Origin: Herbiconiux moechotypicola
GTDB taxonomy: Bacteria; Actinomycetota; Actinomycetes; Actinomycetales; Microbacteriaceae
NCBI RefSeq assembly: GCF_024979255.1
Contig: NZ_JANLCN010000016.1
Location: 38,378-102,377, forward strand
Length of the DNA stretch: 64,000 nt
Reading direction: 5' to 3'
This document shows, one piece after another, positions 44,840 through 53,707 of this stretch. The translations under genes were made by a program, and so were the position numbers. How positions within the stretch are numbered: position 1 is the stretch's first letter; the number at the start of each line of letters is the position of its first letter. The notes under the pieces were generated by a model. It saw only the letters and a program-made list of their open reading frames with translations, ran no database searches and was not told the origin of the DNA.

Positions 44840-45994
44840 CTAGACCCCGCCCTCCTTCAACTCAACCGTGATCGGCGCGAAGTCCGCCCCCTTCACATCG
44901 ACCCCTTCTTCCTCGAGCTCAGCCAACGCCTTCTCCACGTACTCGTTCGTGAACGCCGACGCCGGCGGCTCCTCGGTGATGACCGTCGCACCCGTCTCGT
45001 TGGGCGTGTCCATCGCGATCTCCACCGTCTGGTCCCACTGGTCCTGGTTGATCGTGCCCACACCGGAGGTGGAGGGCCAGATGAGCTTGTTGACCTCGTT
45101 GGTCATCCAGAGCTGGTGGCTCTCGCCGAGCTGCGATCCCGCGTCGGTGACGATGGTCGCCGCCTCTTCGGGGTTGTCGCGGGCGTAGGCCCAGCCCTTG
45201 ATGGAGGCCTTGATGAACTTCACCGCGGTGTCGGCGTAGTCGGCGTCGTCGGCGAGGCGGTCGCTGTCGGCCCAGATGGCATCCTGCAGCATGGCGGTGC
45301 CCTCGTCGTTCCAGTCGATGACGTTGAGTTCGTCTTCGGTGTAGAGCTCGCCGGTGGCGGGGTTGACCGTCTCGAGCACCTGCGCGTACTCGTTGTAGGT
45401 CATCGCCTGGGCGGCCTGGATGTCGCCGGAGAGGAGGCCGGTCATGTCGAAGGCCTGCTGCACGAGCGAGATGTCGTCGAGGGTGACCCCGGCCTTGTTC
45501 ATGCCGGCGAAGAGTTCCCACTCGTTGCCGTAGCCCCAGCTGCCCACCGTCTTGCCGGCCAGGTCGGCCGCGGTGGTGATGTTCTGGTCCTTGAACGAGA
45601 CCTGCGTGGTGCCGGAGCGCTCGAAGATCTGCGCGATGTCGGTGACGGCCGCGCCCTGCTCGATCGAGCCGAGCACCTTCGGCACCCACGAGATGGCGAA
45701 GTCGGCGTCGCCGCCGGTGAGCACGTCGATCGGCACGATGTCGGCCGCGCCCTCGAGGATGGTGACGTCGAGTCCCTCGTCTTCGTAGAAGCCCTGGTCG
45801 ATCGCGGCGTAGTAGCCGGCGAACTGCGCCTGGGCGTACCACTGCAGCTGCAGGGTAACGGGGGTGAGCTCTCCGCTGTCGGCCGAGTCGGTCGACGTGG
45901 TGTCGCCCGAGCCTCCGCTCGAGCAGCCCGCGAGGGCGAGCGCCGTGACGGCGAGCGCCCCGACGCCGGTGATGAGCCTGGTGCTGTGTTTCAT
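44840..45994 (-). CDS. ABC transporter substrate-binding lipoprotein, NMT1/THI5-like
   Basis: This 384-residue lipoprotein has the lipobox LAGC with acylated Cys at about 24, then a Ser/Thr/Gly linker. The mature part begins VTLQLQWYAQAQFAGYYAA, the hallmark of NMT1/THI5-like binding proteins such as ThiY and pyrimidine or riboflavin-type binders. A cleft region around GSWGYGNEWE supports ligand binding. It serves the two permeases and the ATPase upstream in the same operon. A pyrimidine, hydantoin or related ring is the likely ligand. Confidence 0.87.
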   Translation of the reverse strand: MKHSTRLITGVGALAVTALALAGCSSGGSGDTTSTDSADSGELTPVTLQLQWYAQAQFAGYYAAIDQGFYEDEGLDVTILEGAADIVPIDVLTGGDADFAISWVPKVLGSIEQGAAVTDIAQIFERSGTTQVSFKDQNITTAADLAGKTVGSWGYGNEWELFAGMNKAGVTLDDISLVQQAFDMTGLLSGDIQAAQAMTYNEYAQVLETVNPATGELYTEDELNVIDWNDEGTAMLQDAIWADSDRLADDADYADTAVKFIKASIKGWAYARDNPEEAATIVTDAGSQLGESHQLWMTNEVNKLIWPSTSGVGTINQDQWDQTVEIAMDTPNETGATVITEEPPASAFTNEYVEKALAELEEEGVDVKGADFAPITVELKEGGV

Positions 45995-46051
45995 GTGTGC
46001 TCCTCCTGAATGTGCGATGAGGTGGTGCGTGGACGGGGAAGGTGGTGCGGG

Positions 46052-46828
46052 TCAGGTGGCCGGCTTGTAGTGCCGGGTGGCGACGGTCTCGATCGCGAGG
46101 GTCGCGCAGTAGAAGACGAGGCCGACGATGATGGCGCCGAGCACGTAGGCCCAGGCGAGGTTGTAGTTCGAGCTGGAGGCGGCCGAGGTGATCGACTTGC
46201 CCAGCCCGCCGACGGGCCCGCCGAAGTACTCGGCGATGAGAGCGGAGATGACGGCGAGGCTCGAGGCGATGCGGAGGCCCGTGAAGATGAAGGGCAGCGC
46301 CCCGGGCACGGTGACCGTACGCGTGAGCTGCCAGGGCGTCGCCGCGTACACGTGCATGAGGTCGCGATGCACCGGCCGCACCTGCCGCAGGCCCCGGAGG
46401 GTGTTGATGTAGACCGGGATGAACACGGCGATCGCCGCCACCAGCTGGCGTGCGGTCTCGGCTCCGGCCCCGAACATGTTGTAGAGCACCGGCGCGAGGG
46501 CGACGATGGGCACCACCGCGATGGCGGCGACGATCGCGGCACTGAGCTCGTCGATCACCCGCACCAGGGCGGCCAGGATGGCCAGCAGCACTCCCGCGAC
46601 TCCCCCGAGCACGAGGCCGACGAGCGCATTGCCGCCGGTGACGAGGGCACCCTGCACGACGGTGGCGATGTTCGCACCGAACTCGCCGCCGATGGCCACG
46701 GGCCCGGGCACGATGAACGGCTTGATGTCGAAGGCCACCACGGCCGTCTGCCACAGCGCGAGCACCACGAGGCCGAGCAGCACCGGCGCTAGCACGGTGC
46801 GCACGGGGTTCGCGCGCGTGGACCTCAT
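46052..46828 (-). CDS. ABC transporter permease (second of pair)
   Basis: This 258-residue membrane protein has about six spans and the EAA-like loop LMHVYAATPWQLTRTVTVPG around residues 150-170. It belongs to the same SsuC/ThiX-type family as the other permease of this operon, so the channel is probably a heterodimer, unlike the first NMT1-type importer of the window with one permease gene. The ATG overlaps the ATPase stop (ATGA). Confidence 0.87.
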   Translation of the reverse strand: MRSTRANPVRTVLAPVLLGLVVLALWQTAVVAFDIKPFIVPGPVAIGGEFGANIATVVQGALVTGGNALVGLVLGGVAGVLLAILAALVRVIDELSAAIVAAIAVVPIVALAPVLYNMFGAGAETARQLVAAIAVFIPVYINTLRGLRQVRPVHRDLMHVYAATPWQLTRTVTVPGALPFIFTGLRIASSLAVISALIAEYFGGPVGGLGKSITSAASSSNYNLAWAYVLGAIIVGLVFYCATLAIETVATRHYKPAT

Positions 46829-47667
46829 CGGTTCTCGACCCCCTTGATGCCCACGGGCGCCTCGCCGTGCAGCAGCTCGCGCACCTTGCTCACGTTCTCG
46901 AAGAACGACTCGTCCTCGCGCAGGGCCTCGCCGCGCTCGGTGCTGCTGCCGAGCGAGACCGTGAGGATGTCGCGGATGCGCCCGGGCCGCGGCGACATGA
47001 CGACGACGCGGTTCGAGAGGAAGACGGCCTCAGGGATGGAGTGGGTGACGAACACGACGGCCGCGCCGGTCTCGCCGGCGATGCGCACGAGTTCCGTCTG
47101 CATCCGTTCTCTCGTCATCTCGTCGAGGGCACCGAACGGCTCGTCCATGAGCAGCAGCCGCGGGCTCTCGGCGAGCGCGCGGGCGATGGCCACCCGCTGC
47201 TGCATGCCGCCGGAGAGCTGGTCGGGGTAGCTCTCGGCGAAGTCGGAGAGCCCCACCAGCGTGAGCAGCTCGGCGGAGCGGGCGCTGCGGGCGGCCCCGC
47301 TCATCCCGTGCAGCTCGAGCGGCAGCTCGATGTTCTTCGTGACGGTGCGCCACGGCAGGAGGCCCGCCTGCTGGAAGGCGATGCCGTACTCCTGGTCGAT
47401 GCGCGCCTGCTTGGCGGTCTTGCCGAACACGCTCACCGTGCCGGTGCTGGGGGTGTCGAGGTCGGCGATGAGCCGCAGCAGGGTCGACTTGCCGCAGCCC
47501 GAGGGGCCTATGAGCGAGACGAACTCGCCGGGCGCGACCGTGAGGTCGACGGCCTGGAGCGCCGTGACGGTGGGCTTGCGCTTGGCCGTGAAGAGCTTGT
47601 CGACGCCCTTCACCTCGACGGCGGGCACCTGGGGGGCGGGGACGGATGCGGCGGATGCGTCGCTCAT
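46825..47667 (-). CDS. ABC transporter ATPase of the pyrimidine-type importer
   Basis: This 280-residue ATPase has Walker A GPSGCGKST around 58-66, Q-loop FQQAGLLPW, signature LSGGMQQR, Walker B LLLMDEPFGALDE and the switch His in FVTHSIPEA. A C-terminal extension of about 40 residues lies beyond the core. The ATG overlaps the upstream permease stop, and the stop overlaps the next permease start, so the three subunits are translated together. Confidence 0.9.
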   Translation of the reverse strand: MSDASAASVPAPQVPAVEVKGVDKLFTAKRKPTVTALQAVDLTVAPGEFVSLIGPSGCGKSTLLRLIADLDTPSTGTVSVFGKTAKQARIDQEYGIAFQQAGLLPWRTVTKNIELPLELHGMSGAARSARSAELLTLVGLSDFAESYPDQLSGGMQQRVAIARALAESPRLLLMDEPFGALDEMTRERMQTELVRIAGETGAAVVFVTHSIPEAVFLSNRVVVMSPRPGRIRDILTVSLGSSTERGEALREDESFFENVSKVRELLHGEAPVGIKGVENR

Positions 47668-48524
47668 GCGGGCACCTCTCCTCTGCGGTAGCGACGGAGC
47701 AGCACTCCGAGAAGGGCGATGAAGCCGGCGGCCACGAGGCCCACGGCGATGGCGCCGAAGATCGGCGCCCAGGTGCGGGCGGGGTCGCCCGAGGCCTGTT
47801 GGGCGAACTCGATGATCATGCGGCCGATGCCGCCGCGCAGGCCGATCGACACCTCGGCGACGACCGTGCCGATGACCGCGTTGGCGGCGGCCAGCCGGAG
47901 CGCGGGAAGCAGGTAGGGCACGCTGGCGGGGAACCGCAGCGTGAACAGGGTTCGCCACCAGCCGACCCCGTAGCTGCGGAAGAGCTCCACGTGGATGGCG
48001 TCGGGCGAGTTGAGGCCGCGGAGCGCCCCGATCGACACCGGGAAGAAGGCGAGGTAGGAGGCGATGACCGCCACCGACATCCAGTTCTCCCAGGTGAAGT
48101 CGCCGAGCTCGATCTGCGAGCCCCAGCGGCGCACCAGCGGGGCGATGGCGATGAGGGGCACGGTCTGGCTGAGGATGATCCACGGCAGCACGGCGGACTC
48201 CGCGGTGCGGAAGCGCTGCATGAGCACGGCGAGCGCCAGGCCGACGACGACGCCGACAACCCAGCCGACGGCCGCGACCCCGAGGGTGAACACGGCGGCC
48301 TGACCCACCAGCAGCCAGATCGGCGCCCGGTTGCGGCCGGTGCCGCCCTCTTCGAACAGGCGCGCCACCATGTCCCACACGTGCGGCATGGCCAGGTCGG
48401 TGGTGCGCGGCAGCACCGTGAGGTCGCCGATCATCACACCCGTGGCCGGGCCGAGCGCCTTGTAGAGCTCCCAGACGACGACGAGCAGCACGATGCCGCC
48501 CGCGCCGAGAAGGACCTTCCGCAC
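47664..48524 (-). CDS. ABC transporter permease (first of pair)
   Basis: This 286-residue permease has about six membrane segments and a cytoplasmic coupling loop, VELFRSYGVGWWRTLFTLRFP, near residues 175-195. The GTG at 48524 lies 5 bp after the stop of the LLM oxidoreductase gene and is preceded by GAAGG. A longer in-frame reading from upstream is the shadow of that gene. It forms the channel with the permease gene two positions on. Confidence 0.86.
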   Translation of the reverse strand: MRKVLLGAGGIVLLVVVWELYKALGPATGVMIGDLTVLPRTTDLAMPHVWDMVARLFEEGGTGRNRAPIWLLVGQAAVFTLGVAAVGWVVGVVVGLALAVLMQRFRTAESAVLPWIILSQTVPLIAIAPLVRRWGSQIELGDFTWENWMSVAVIASYLAFFPVSIGALRGLNSPDAIHVELFRSYGVGWWRTLFTLRFPASVPYLLPALRLAAANAVIGTVVAEVSIGLRGGIGRMIIEFAQQASGDPARTWAPIFGAIAVGLVAAGFIALLGVLLRRYRRGEVPA

Positions 48525-48529
48525 GCGCG

Positions 48530-49546
48530 TTACGCCTTCGCCGTGATGTGGTCGCGGAGCGCGGGCATGACCGTCTCGCCGTACACGCGGAGGGTCTCCT
48601 CCTTGTTGTCGTGCTGCAGGTAGCCCGCGAACTGGGTCACCCCGATCTCGGCGTACTGCTTGAGCTTCTCGATGTGCTGCTCGGCGGTGCCGAGCACGCA
48701 GAAGCGGTCGACGATCTCGTCGGGCACGAACGCAGTGTGGCTGTTGCCGGCCCGGCCATGCTCGTTGTAGTCGTAGCCCTCGCGGTCTTTGATGTAGTCG
48801 GTGAGCGCCTGCGGTACGGCGCCCTCGGTGCCGTACTTCGCCACGATGTCGGCCACGTGGTTGCCCACCATGCCCCCGAACCAGCGGCACTGGTCGCGCA
48901 TGTGCTCCCAGTCGTCGCCGATGTAGAACGGCGCGGCCACGCAGAAGGCGATCTCGTCGGGATCGCGGCCCACGTTCACCGCCGCCGCGCGCACGGTGTC
49001 GATCATCCACTTCGCGATGTCGATGTCGCCGCACTGCAGGATGAAGCCGTCGCCGACCTCGCCGGTGAGCTTCAGGGCGAGAGGTCCGTACGCGGCCACC
49101 CACACGTCGAGCTGCGAGCCGTGGCTCCACGGGAACTGCAGGGTGGAGCCGTTGTACTCCACGGGGCGCGAGTTGCCGAGCTCACGGATGACGTGGATCG
49201 ACTCGCGGAGTGTCTTCAGCGTGGTGGGCGCGCCGTTGGTGACCCGCACCGCCGAGTCGCCGCGCCCGATGCCGCAGATGGTGCGGTTGCCGTACATCTC
49301 GTTGAGGGTGGCGTAGGTCGACGCCGTCACGGTCCAGTCGCGGGTCGCCGGGTTGGTGACCATCGGGCCGACCTTGATCTTGTGGGTCTCGGCGAGGATC
49401 TGGCTGTAGATGACGTAGGGCTCCTGCCAGAGCAGGTGCGAGTCGAAGGTCCAGAAGTAGTCGAAACCGTACTGCTCGCTGAGCTTCGCGAGCCCGACCG
49501 TCCGGGCTGCGGGAGGATTGGTCTGCACGACCGCGCCGAATTCCAT
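48530..49546 (-). CDS. LLM-class F420-type oxidoreductase in hydantoinase operon
   Basis: This 338-residue luciferase-like TIM-barrel protein starts MEFGAVVQTNPPAARTV. It contains GPMVTNPATRDWTVTAS, GIGRGDSAVR and VAAYGPLALKLTGEVGDGFI, which resemble F420-dependent Mer/MSMEG-type reductases. I recall a TIGR family (CPS_4043 type) of such enzymes lying beside dihydropyrimidinases. Here it sits between the hydantoinase and transporter genes. No iron-sulfur dihydropyrimidine dehydrogenase is in the window, so this enzyme could reduce the imported ring with F420H2 before ring opening. FMN cannot be excluded as cofactor. Confidence 0.82.
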   Translation of the reverse strand: MEFGAVVQTNPPAARTVGLAKLSEQYGFDYFWTFDSHLLWQEPYVIYSQILAETHKIKVGPMVTNPATRDWTVTASTYATLNEMYGNRTICGIGRGDSAVRVTNGAPTTLKTLRESIHVIRELGNSRPVEYNGSTLQFPWSHGSQLDVWVAAYGPLALKLTGEVGDGFILQCGDIDIAKWMIDTVRAAAVNVGRDPDEIAFCVAAPFYIGDDWEHMRDQCRWFGGMVGNHVADIVAKYGTEGAVPQALTDYIKDREGYDYNEHGRAGNSHTAFVPDEIVDRFCVLGTAEQHIEKLKQYAEIGVTQFAGYLQHDNKEETLRVYGETVMPALRDHITAKA

Positions 49547-49576
49547 GCTGTGTCTCCTTGGTGCGGGGCGGATGGG

Positions 49577-51013
49577 TCAGATGAGGTACTGGCTGAGGCC
49601 GCGCTTGAAGTAGGCGCCGTCGCCCTTGCGGCCGAGATACGCGTTGTCGTCGACGATCTTGCGTCCGCGCGAGAACACGGTGTCGACGTGGCCGTCGATC
49701 TCGAAGCCCTCCCAGGCCGAGTAGTCCATGTTCATGTGGTGGGTCTTGTCGACGCCGATGGAGGTGTGGCCCTTCGGGTCGTAGATCACCACGTCGGCGT
49801 CGGCACCGGGCTGGATGACGCCCTTCTTGCCGTGGATGCCGAACATCCGCGCCGGAGTCGTGGAGGTGAGCTCCACCCAGCGCGGCAGCGAGATCTCGCC
49901 CATCACCACGCCCTGGTAGATGAGGTCCATGCGGTGCTCCACCGAGCCGATGCCGTTGGGGATCTTCGCGAAGTTGCCGATCCCCATGTCTTTCTGGCCC
50001 TTCATGCAGAAGGGGCAGTGGTCGGTGGAGATGACTTGCAGGTCGTTGGTGCGCAGCCCCTGCCACATGTGGTGCTGGTGGCCCTCGTGTTTCGAGCGCA
50101 GCGGCGTGGAGCACACCCACTTCGCACCCTCGAAGTCGCCCCATTGCTCGCTCACCGCGCCCAGCTGGTCTTCGAGCGAGAGGTACAGGTACTGCGGACA
50201 GGTCTCGGCGAACACGTTCTGCCCGTTGTCACGGGCCGCCGCGATCTGCTCCACCGCCTGCTTCGCGCTCACGTGCACGATGTAGAGCGGCGCACCGGTG
50301 AGGTTCGCGAGCATGATCGCCCGGTGCGTGGCCTCCTCCTCGGCCTGCCAGGGTCGCGAGATGCCGTGGTAGTAGGGGGTGGTCTCGCCGCGCTCGAGGT
50401 GCTGCTGCACGAGCAGGTCGATGACGGAGCCGTTCTCGGCGTGCATCATGATGAGCGAGCCGTTGTCGCTGGCCTTCTGCATGGCCTTCACGATCTGGCC
50501 GTCGTCGCTGAGGAACACGCCCTTGTAGGCCATGAACAGCTTGAAGCTCGTGACGCCCTCGTTGATGAGCTCGTCCATCGCGGTGAGCGAAGAGTCCTGC
50601 ACGTCGGAGAGGATCTGGTGGAAGCCGTAGTCGACGGCGCACTGACCGGCGGCCTTCTCGTGCCAGAGCTGGTACTGGTCGAGGATGTTCTCGCCTGCGT
50701 ACTGCACCACGAAATCGATGATGCTCGTGGTGCCGCCGTGTGCGGCCGCGCGCGTGCCGGTCTCGAAGGTGTCGCTGGCCTCGGTGCCGCCGAAAGGCAT
50801 CTGCATGTGGGTGTGCGCGTCGATGCCGCCCGGGATGACGTACTTGCCCGTGGCGTCGACGACCTCGTCGACGTTCGCGGCCACGTCGAACCCGAGCAGG
50901 GTGCTGCCGGGGGCGAGCACTGCGGCGATCGTGTCGCCGTCGAGCAGCACGTCGGCCTCGGCCGTTCCGGTCGCGTTCACCACGGTGCCACCGGTGATGA
51001 GGGTCTTCGCCAT
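49577..51013 (-). CDS. Dihydropyrimidinase / D-hydantoinase
   Basis: This 478-residue cyclic amidohydrolase has His67/His69 in GIDAHTHMQMPFGG, the carboxylated-Lys candidate Lys158 in TSFKLFMAYKG, and later metal His residues in MHAEN and VHVSAKQA. Asp occurs in STDHCPFCMKGQK. The latter motif and TCPQYLYL are dihydropyrimidinase/hydantoinase-specific. It opens dihydrouracil, dihydrothymine or hydantoins to N-carbamoyl acids. The next enzyme, ureidopropionase, is encoded immediately upstream by 44 bp. Cytoplasmic, probably tetrameric as in the family. Confidence 0.92.
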   Translation of the reverse strand: MAKTLITGGTVVNATGTAEADVLLDGDTIAAVLAPGSTLLGFDVAANVDEVVDATGKYVIPGGIDAHTHMQMPFGGTEASDTFETGTRAAAHGGTTSIIDFVVQYAGENILDQYQLWHEKAAGQCAVDYGFHQILSDVQDSSLTAMDELINEGVTSFKLFMAYKGVFLSDDGQIVKAMQKASDNGSLIMMHAENGSVIDLLVQQHLERGETTPYYHGISRPWQAEEEATHRAIMLANLTGAPLYIVHVSAKQAVEQIAAARDNGQNVFAETCPQYLYLSLEDQLGAVSEQWGDFEGAKWVCSTPLRSKHEGHQHHMWQGLRTNDLQVISTDHCPFCMKGQKDMGIGNFAKIPNGIGSVEHRMDLIYQGVVMGEISLPRWVELTSTTPARMFGIHGKKGVIQPGADADVVIYDPKGHTSIGVDKTHHMNMDYSAWEGFEIDGHVDTVFSRGRKIVDDNAYLGRKGDGAYFKRGLSQYLI

Positions 51014-51057
51014 GTTGTCGCTCCGTTCAGCTGGGTGGTCGGTGGTGGTGGTCGGCG

Positions 51058-51906
51058 CTAGGGCTTCGGGATGCTCGTGTACGACTCCGGACGGCGGTCG
51101 CGGTAGAACTGCCAATCGTCGCGCACCGCGCGGATCATGTCGAGGTCGAGGTCGCGGATGACCAGCTCCTCGGCGTCGCCGGAGGCGTAACCGCCCACGA
51201 TGTTGCCCTGCGGATCGGCGAACTGGCTCGTGCCGTAGAAGGTGACGGCGAGGTCGCCGTACTCGTTGTCCTCCCGGCCTACGCGGTTGGGCGCGGCCAC
51301 GAAGTAGCCGTTGGCCGCGGCGGCGGCGGGCTGCTCGATCTCCCAGAGGCGGTTCGAGAGGCCGGGCTTCGTGGCGTTCGGGTTGAACACGATCTGCGCG
51401 CCGTTCAGGCCGAGCTCGCGCCACCCCTCGGGGAAGTGCCGGTCGTAGCAGATGTAGACGCCGATCTTGCCGACCGCGGTGTCGAACACCGGGTAGCCGA
51501 GGTTGCCCGGGCGGAAGTAGAACTTCTCCCAGAACCGATCGACGTGCGGGATGTGGTGCTTGCGGTATTTGCCGAGGATCGTGCCGTCGGCATCCACCAC
51601 CACCGCGGTGTTGTAGTAGACGCCGGGCTGGTCCTCCTCGTAGATGGGGAGCACCATCACGAGGCCGAGCTCTTTCGCGAGCGCCGCGAAGCGCTGCACG
51701 ATGGGGCCGTCGGCGGCCTCGGCGTAGGCGTAGTACTTCTTGTCCTGCGTGATGCCGAAGTAGGGGCCGTAGAACAGTTCCTGGAAGCTGATGACCTGGG
51801 CGCCCTGAGCGGCCGCGTCGCGCGCGAACTGCTCGTGCTTGGCGATCATGGACTCCTTGTCGCCCGTCCAGGTCGCCTGCGTGATCGCGGCTCGTACTGT
51901 CGTCAT
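51058..51906 (-). CDS. Beta-ureidopropionase / N-carbamoyl amidohydrolase (nitrilase superfamily)
   Basis: This 282-residue nitrilase-fold enzyme has an intact Glu-Lys-Cys triad: Glu43 in SFQELFYGPYF, Lys116 in KYRKHHIPH and Cys153 in VYICYDRHFPEG. The HIPHVDRFWEKFYFRPGN region is typical of beta-ureidopropionases and N-carbamoyl-D-amino-acid hydrolases. It releases CO2 and ammonia from N-carbamoyl-beta-alanine or relatives. It is the first gene of the eight-gene operon and is divergent from the MocR regulator. The ATG at 51906 gives the normal start MTTVRAAITQ. Confidence 0.92.
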   Translation of the reverse strand: MTTVRAAITQATWTGDKESMIAKHEQFARDAAAQGAQVISFQELFYGPYFGITQDKKYYAYAEAADGPIVQRFAALAKELGLVMVLPIYEEDQPGVYYNTAVVVDADGTILGKYRKHHIPHVDRFWEKFYFRPGNLGYPVFDTAVGKIGVYICYDRHFPEGWRELGLNGAQIVFNPNATKPGLSNRLWEIEQPAAAAANGYFVAAPNRVGREDNEYGDLAVTFYGTSQFADPQGNIVGGYASGDAEELVIRDLDLDMIRAVRDDWQFYRDRRPESYTSIPKP

Positions 51907-51958
51907 CGGCTCATGTCCTTCCTCACCGGTTTTGTTATTATTCGGCTTGAACATTTCT

Positions 51959-51976
51959 CGTGTGTTTCAGCGTGTG
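51959..51976. promoter_or_regulatory. CGTGTG direct repeat in the divergent MocR spacer
   Basis: CGTGTG occurs at 51959-51964 and 51971-51976, 12 bp apart, in the comparatively AT-rich spacer between the ureidopropionase and MocR genes. MocR regulators typically bind direct repeats in such divergent regions. This is a candidate site only. Confidence 0.4.
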
Positions 51977-52008
51977 ACGCGAGAGTAAATATGTCAAGAG
52001 GGGGCATC

Positions 52009-53349
52009 GTGCTCGACCGCATCACCGCTGCCGTCGACATCCGCACACCGGAGGGGATCGCGGCCGCCGTCTCCCGCCTCATCCGCACCGGTGCGCTCGG
52101 CGCGGGCGACCGGCTGCCCACGGTGCGCGACGTCGCCGCCTCGCTCGGCGTGAGCCCCGCCACCGTGAGCAACGCCTGGCAGGCGCTCTCCGGTGTGGGT
52201 CTCATCACCTCGCGCGGCCGCGCCGGCAGCTTCGTGCTGCAGGCCTCCACCACCTGGATGCCGCCCCACTTCGGCGGGCTCGCCGGCTCGCACGTCGAGG
52301 CGAGGCTCGACCTCTCCACCGGTACTCCCGACCCCGAACTGCTCCCCGACCTCTCGGCCGCGCTCACCAAGGCGCCCACGCGGGCCGACACGGCGAGCTA
52401 CCTCAGCTCCCCCGTCCTCCCCGATCTCGAACTCCACCTGCGCGCGTCCTGGCCCTATGCCGTCGGCGCCATCACCATCGTCGACGGCGCCCTCGACGCG
52501 GTGTCGCGGGCGCTCGACTCGCTCGTGCGGTTCGGCGACCGGGTGGTGGTGGAGAACCCCGGGTTCCCGCCGTTCCTCGACCTGCTGGAGCACCTCGGCG
52601 TTACGCGCATCCCGGTCGACGTCGACGGCGAGGGCCTCGTGCCCGGGCAGCTGGCCCGGGCCCTGCGGCTGGAGCCGGTCGCGATCATCCTGCAGCCGCG
52701 TGCGCACAACCCCACCGGCATCTCGATGAGCGCGGACCGGGCGCGGGAGCTCGCCCGGGTGCTGCGCGCCTCGGAGCACATCGGGGCCCCCGTCGTCATC
52801 GAGGACGACCACTCGGGCGAGATCTCGAGCGCGCCCGCCCACAGCTTCGGCACCTGGTTGCCGCAGCGCACGCTGCACATCCGCAGCTACGCGAAGTCGC
52901 ACGGGCCCGACCTCCGCATCGCGGCACTCGGCGGGCCCGAGGCGCTCGTCGACCGCATCGTGGCCAGGCGGATGCTCGGGCCGGGCTGGACCTCGAGGAT
53001 GCTGCAGACCATCCTCTTCGAGCTGCTCACCGCCACGCCCTCGCTCACCGCCGTGCACGACGCGCGGCGCATCTATCAGGCCAGGCAGCGGCTGCTCGCG
53101 GAGGCACTGGTGCGGCAGGGTGTCGAGCACACGGTGTCGGACGGGATCAACACCTGGATCCCGGTCGCCGACGAGAAGGCGTCGATGCTCACGCTCGCCG
53201 CGGGGGGCGTGCGGGCCGCGGCCGGGTCGACCTTCGACGCCTCGCCCGACGGGTCGCTCGCACCGCACCTGCGCCTCACCGCGGGGCGCGTGCGCGACGA
53301 CTTCGACGACCTCGCGGCCCTCCTCGCCGCCGCGGTACGCGCCACCTGA
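52009..53349 (+). CDS. MocR/PdxR-type regulator (GntR DNA-binding plus aminotransferase-like)
   Basis: This 446-residue protein has a winged-helix GntR domain at 1-75 (AGDRLPTVRDVAASLGVSPA, RGRAGSFVL) fused to a fold-type I aminotransferase-like domain (about 100-440). The latter has QPRAHNPTGISMS, IEDDHSGEIS and the potential PLP Lys in SYAKSHGPDLR. PLP or a PLP adduct probably acts as effector. The GTG at 52009 follows GAGGGGG; an ATG at 51991 would be the alternative. It faces the eight-gene catabolic operon and is the obvious candidate to control it, perhaps by sensing beta-alanine or a related omega-amino acid. Confidence 0.86.
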   Translation: MLDRITAAVDIRTPEGIAAAVSRLIRTGALGAGDRLPTVRDVAASLGVSPATVSNAWQALSGVGLITSRGRAGSFVLQASTTWMPPHFGGLAGSHVEARLDLSTGTPDPELLPDLSAALTKAPTRADTASYLSSPVLPDLELHLRASWPYAVGAITIVDGALDAVSRALDSLVRFGDRVVVENPGFPPFLDLLEHLGVTRIPVDVDGEGLVPGQLARALRLEPVAIILQPRAHNPTGISMSADRARELARVLRASEHIGAPVVIEDDHSGEISSAPAHSFGTWLPQRTLHIRSYAKSHGPDLRIAALGGPEALVDRIVARRMLGPGWTSRMLQTILFELLTATPSLTAVHDARRIYQARQRLLAEALVRQGVEHTVSDGINTWIPVADEKASMLTLAAGGVRAAAGSTFDASPDGSLAPHLRLTAGRVRDDFDDLAALLAAAVRAT

Positions 53350-53422
53350 GCATTCTTCTCTTTCCCCTTGTGAAGCGTCGACAGCATTGCTAGCATCATC
53401 GCGACGAGAGACGAGGAAGGAC

Positions 53423-53707
53423 ATGGCCACCATCACCATCAGAGACCTGAACGACGCGACTCGCGACAAGCTGCGCGTCAGAGCGGCGCGCAACGGCCGC
53501 TCTATGGAGGCGGAGGCGAGGTCGATCCTCGATCACGCCGTCGCCGCCGAGCCCTCCGACGATTCCGGGCTCGGAACGAAGATCCGCTCGATGTTCGCCG
53601 AGATCGGGTTCATCGACGAGGTCGTCGACCAGATCCCTCCGCGGGCCACCGAGCGGTACTTCGAACAGCAGCGGGCGTCAGCCCCGGGCGCACAGCCGAG
53701 CCCGTGA
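53423..53707 (+). CDS. fitA: FitA-like ribbon-helix-helix antitoxin
   Basis: This 94-residue protein starts MATITIRDLNDATRDKLRVR, then AARNGRSMEAEARSILDHAV, the classical FitA/VapB ribbon-helix-helix DNA-binding domain. The C-terminal half is acidic and less structured, as expected for toxin neutralisation. GAGGAAGG precedes the ATG. It overlaps the PIN-domain gene by GTGA, the standard antitoxin-toxin layout. Confidence 0.88.
   Translation: MATITIRDLNDATRDKLRVRAARNGRSMEAEARSILDHAVAAEPSDDSGLGTKIRSMFAEIGFIDEVVDQIPPRATERYFEQQRASAPGAQPSP

Noticed and set aside
48548..51061. An 837-residue plus-strand open frame
   Set aside because: It is antisense to the LLM oxidoreductase and hydantoinase genes and shows no domain.
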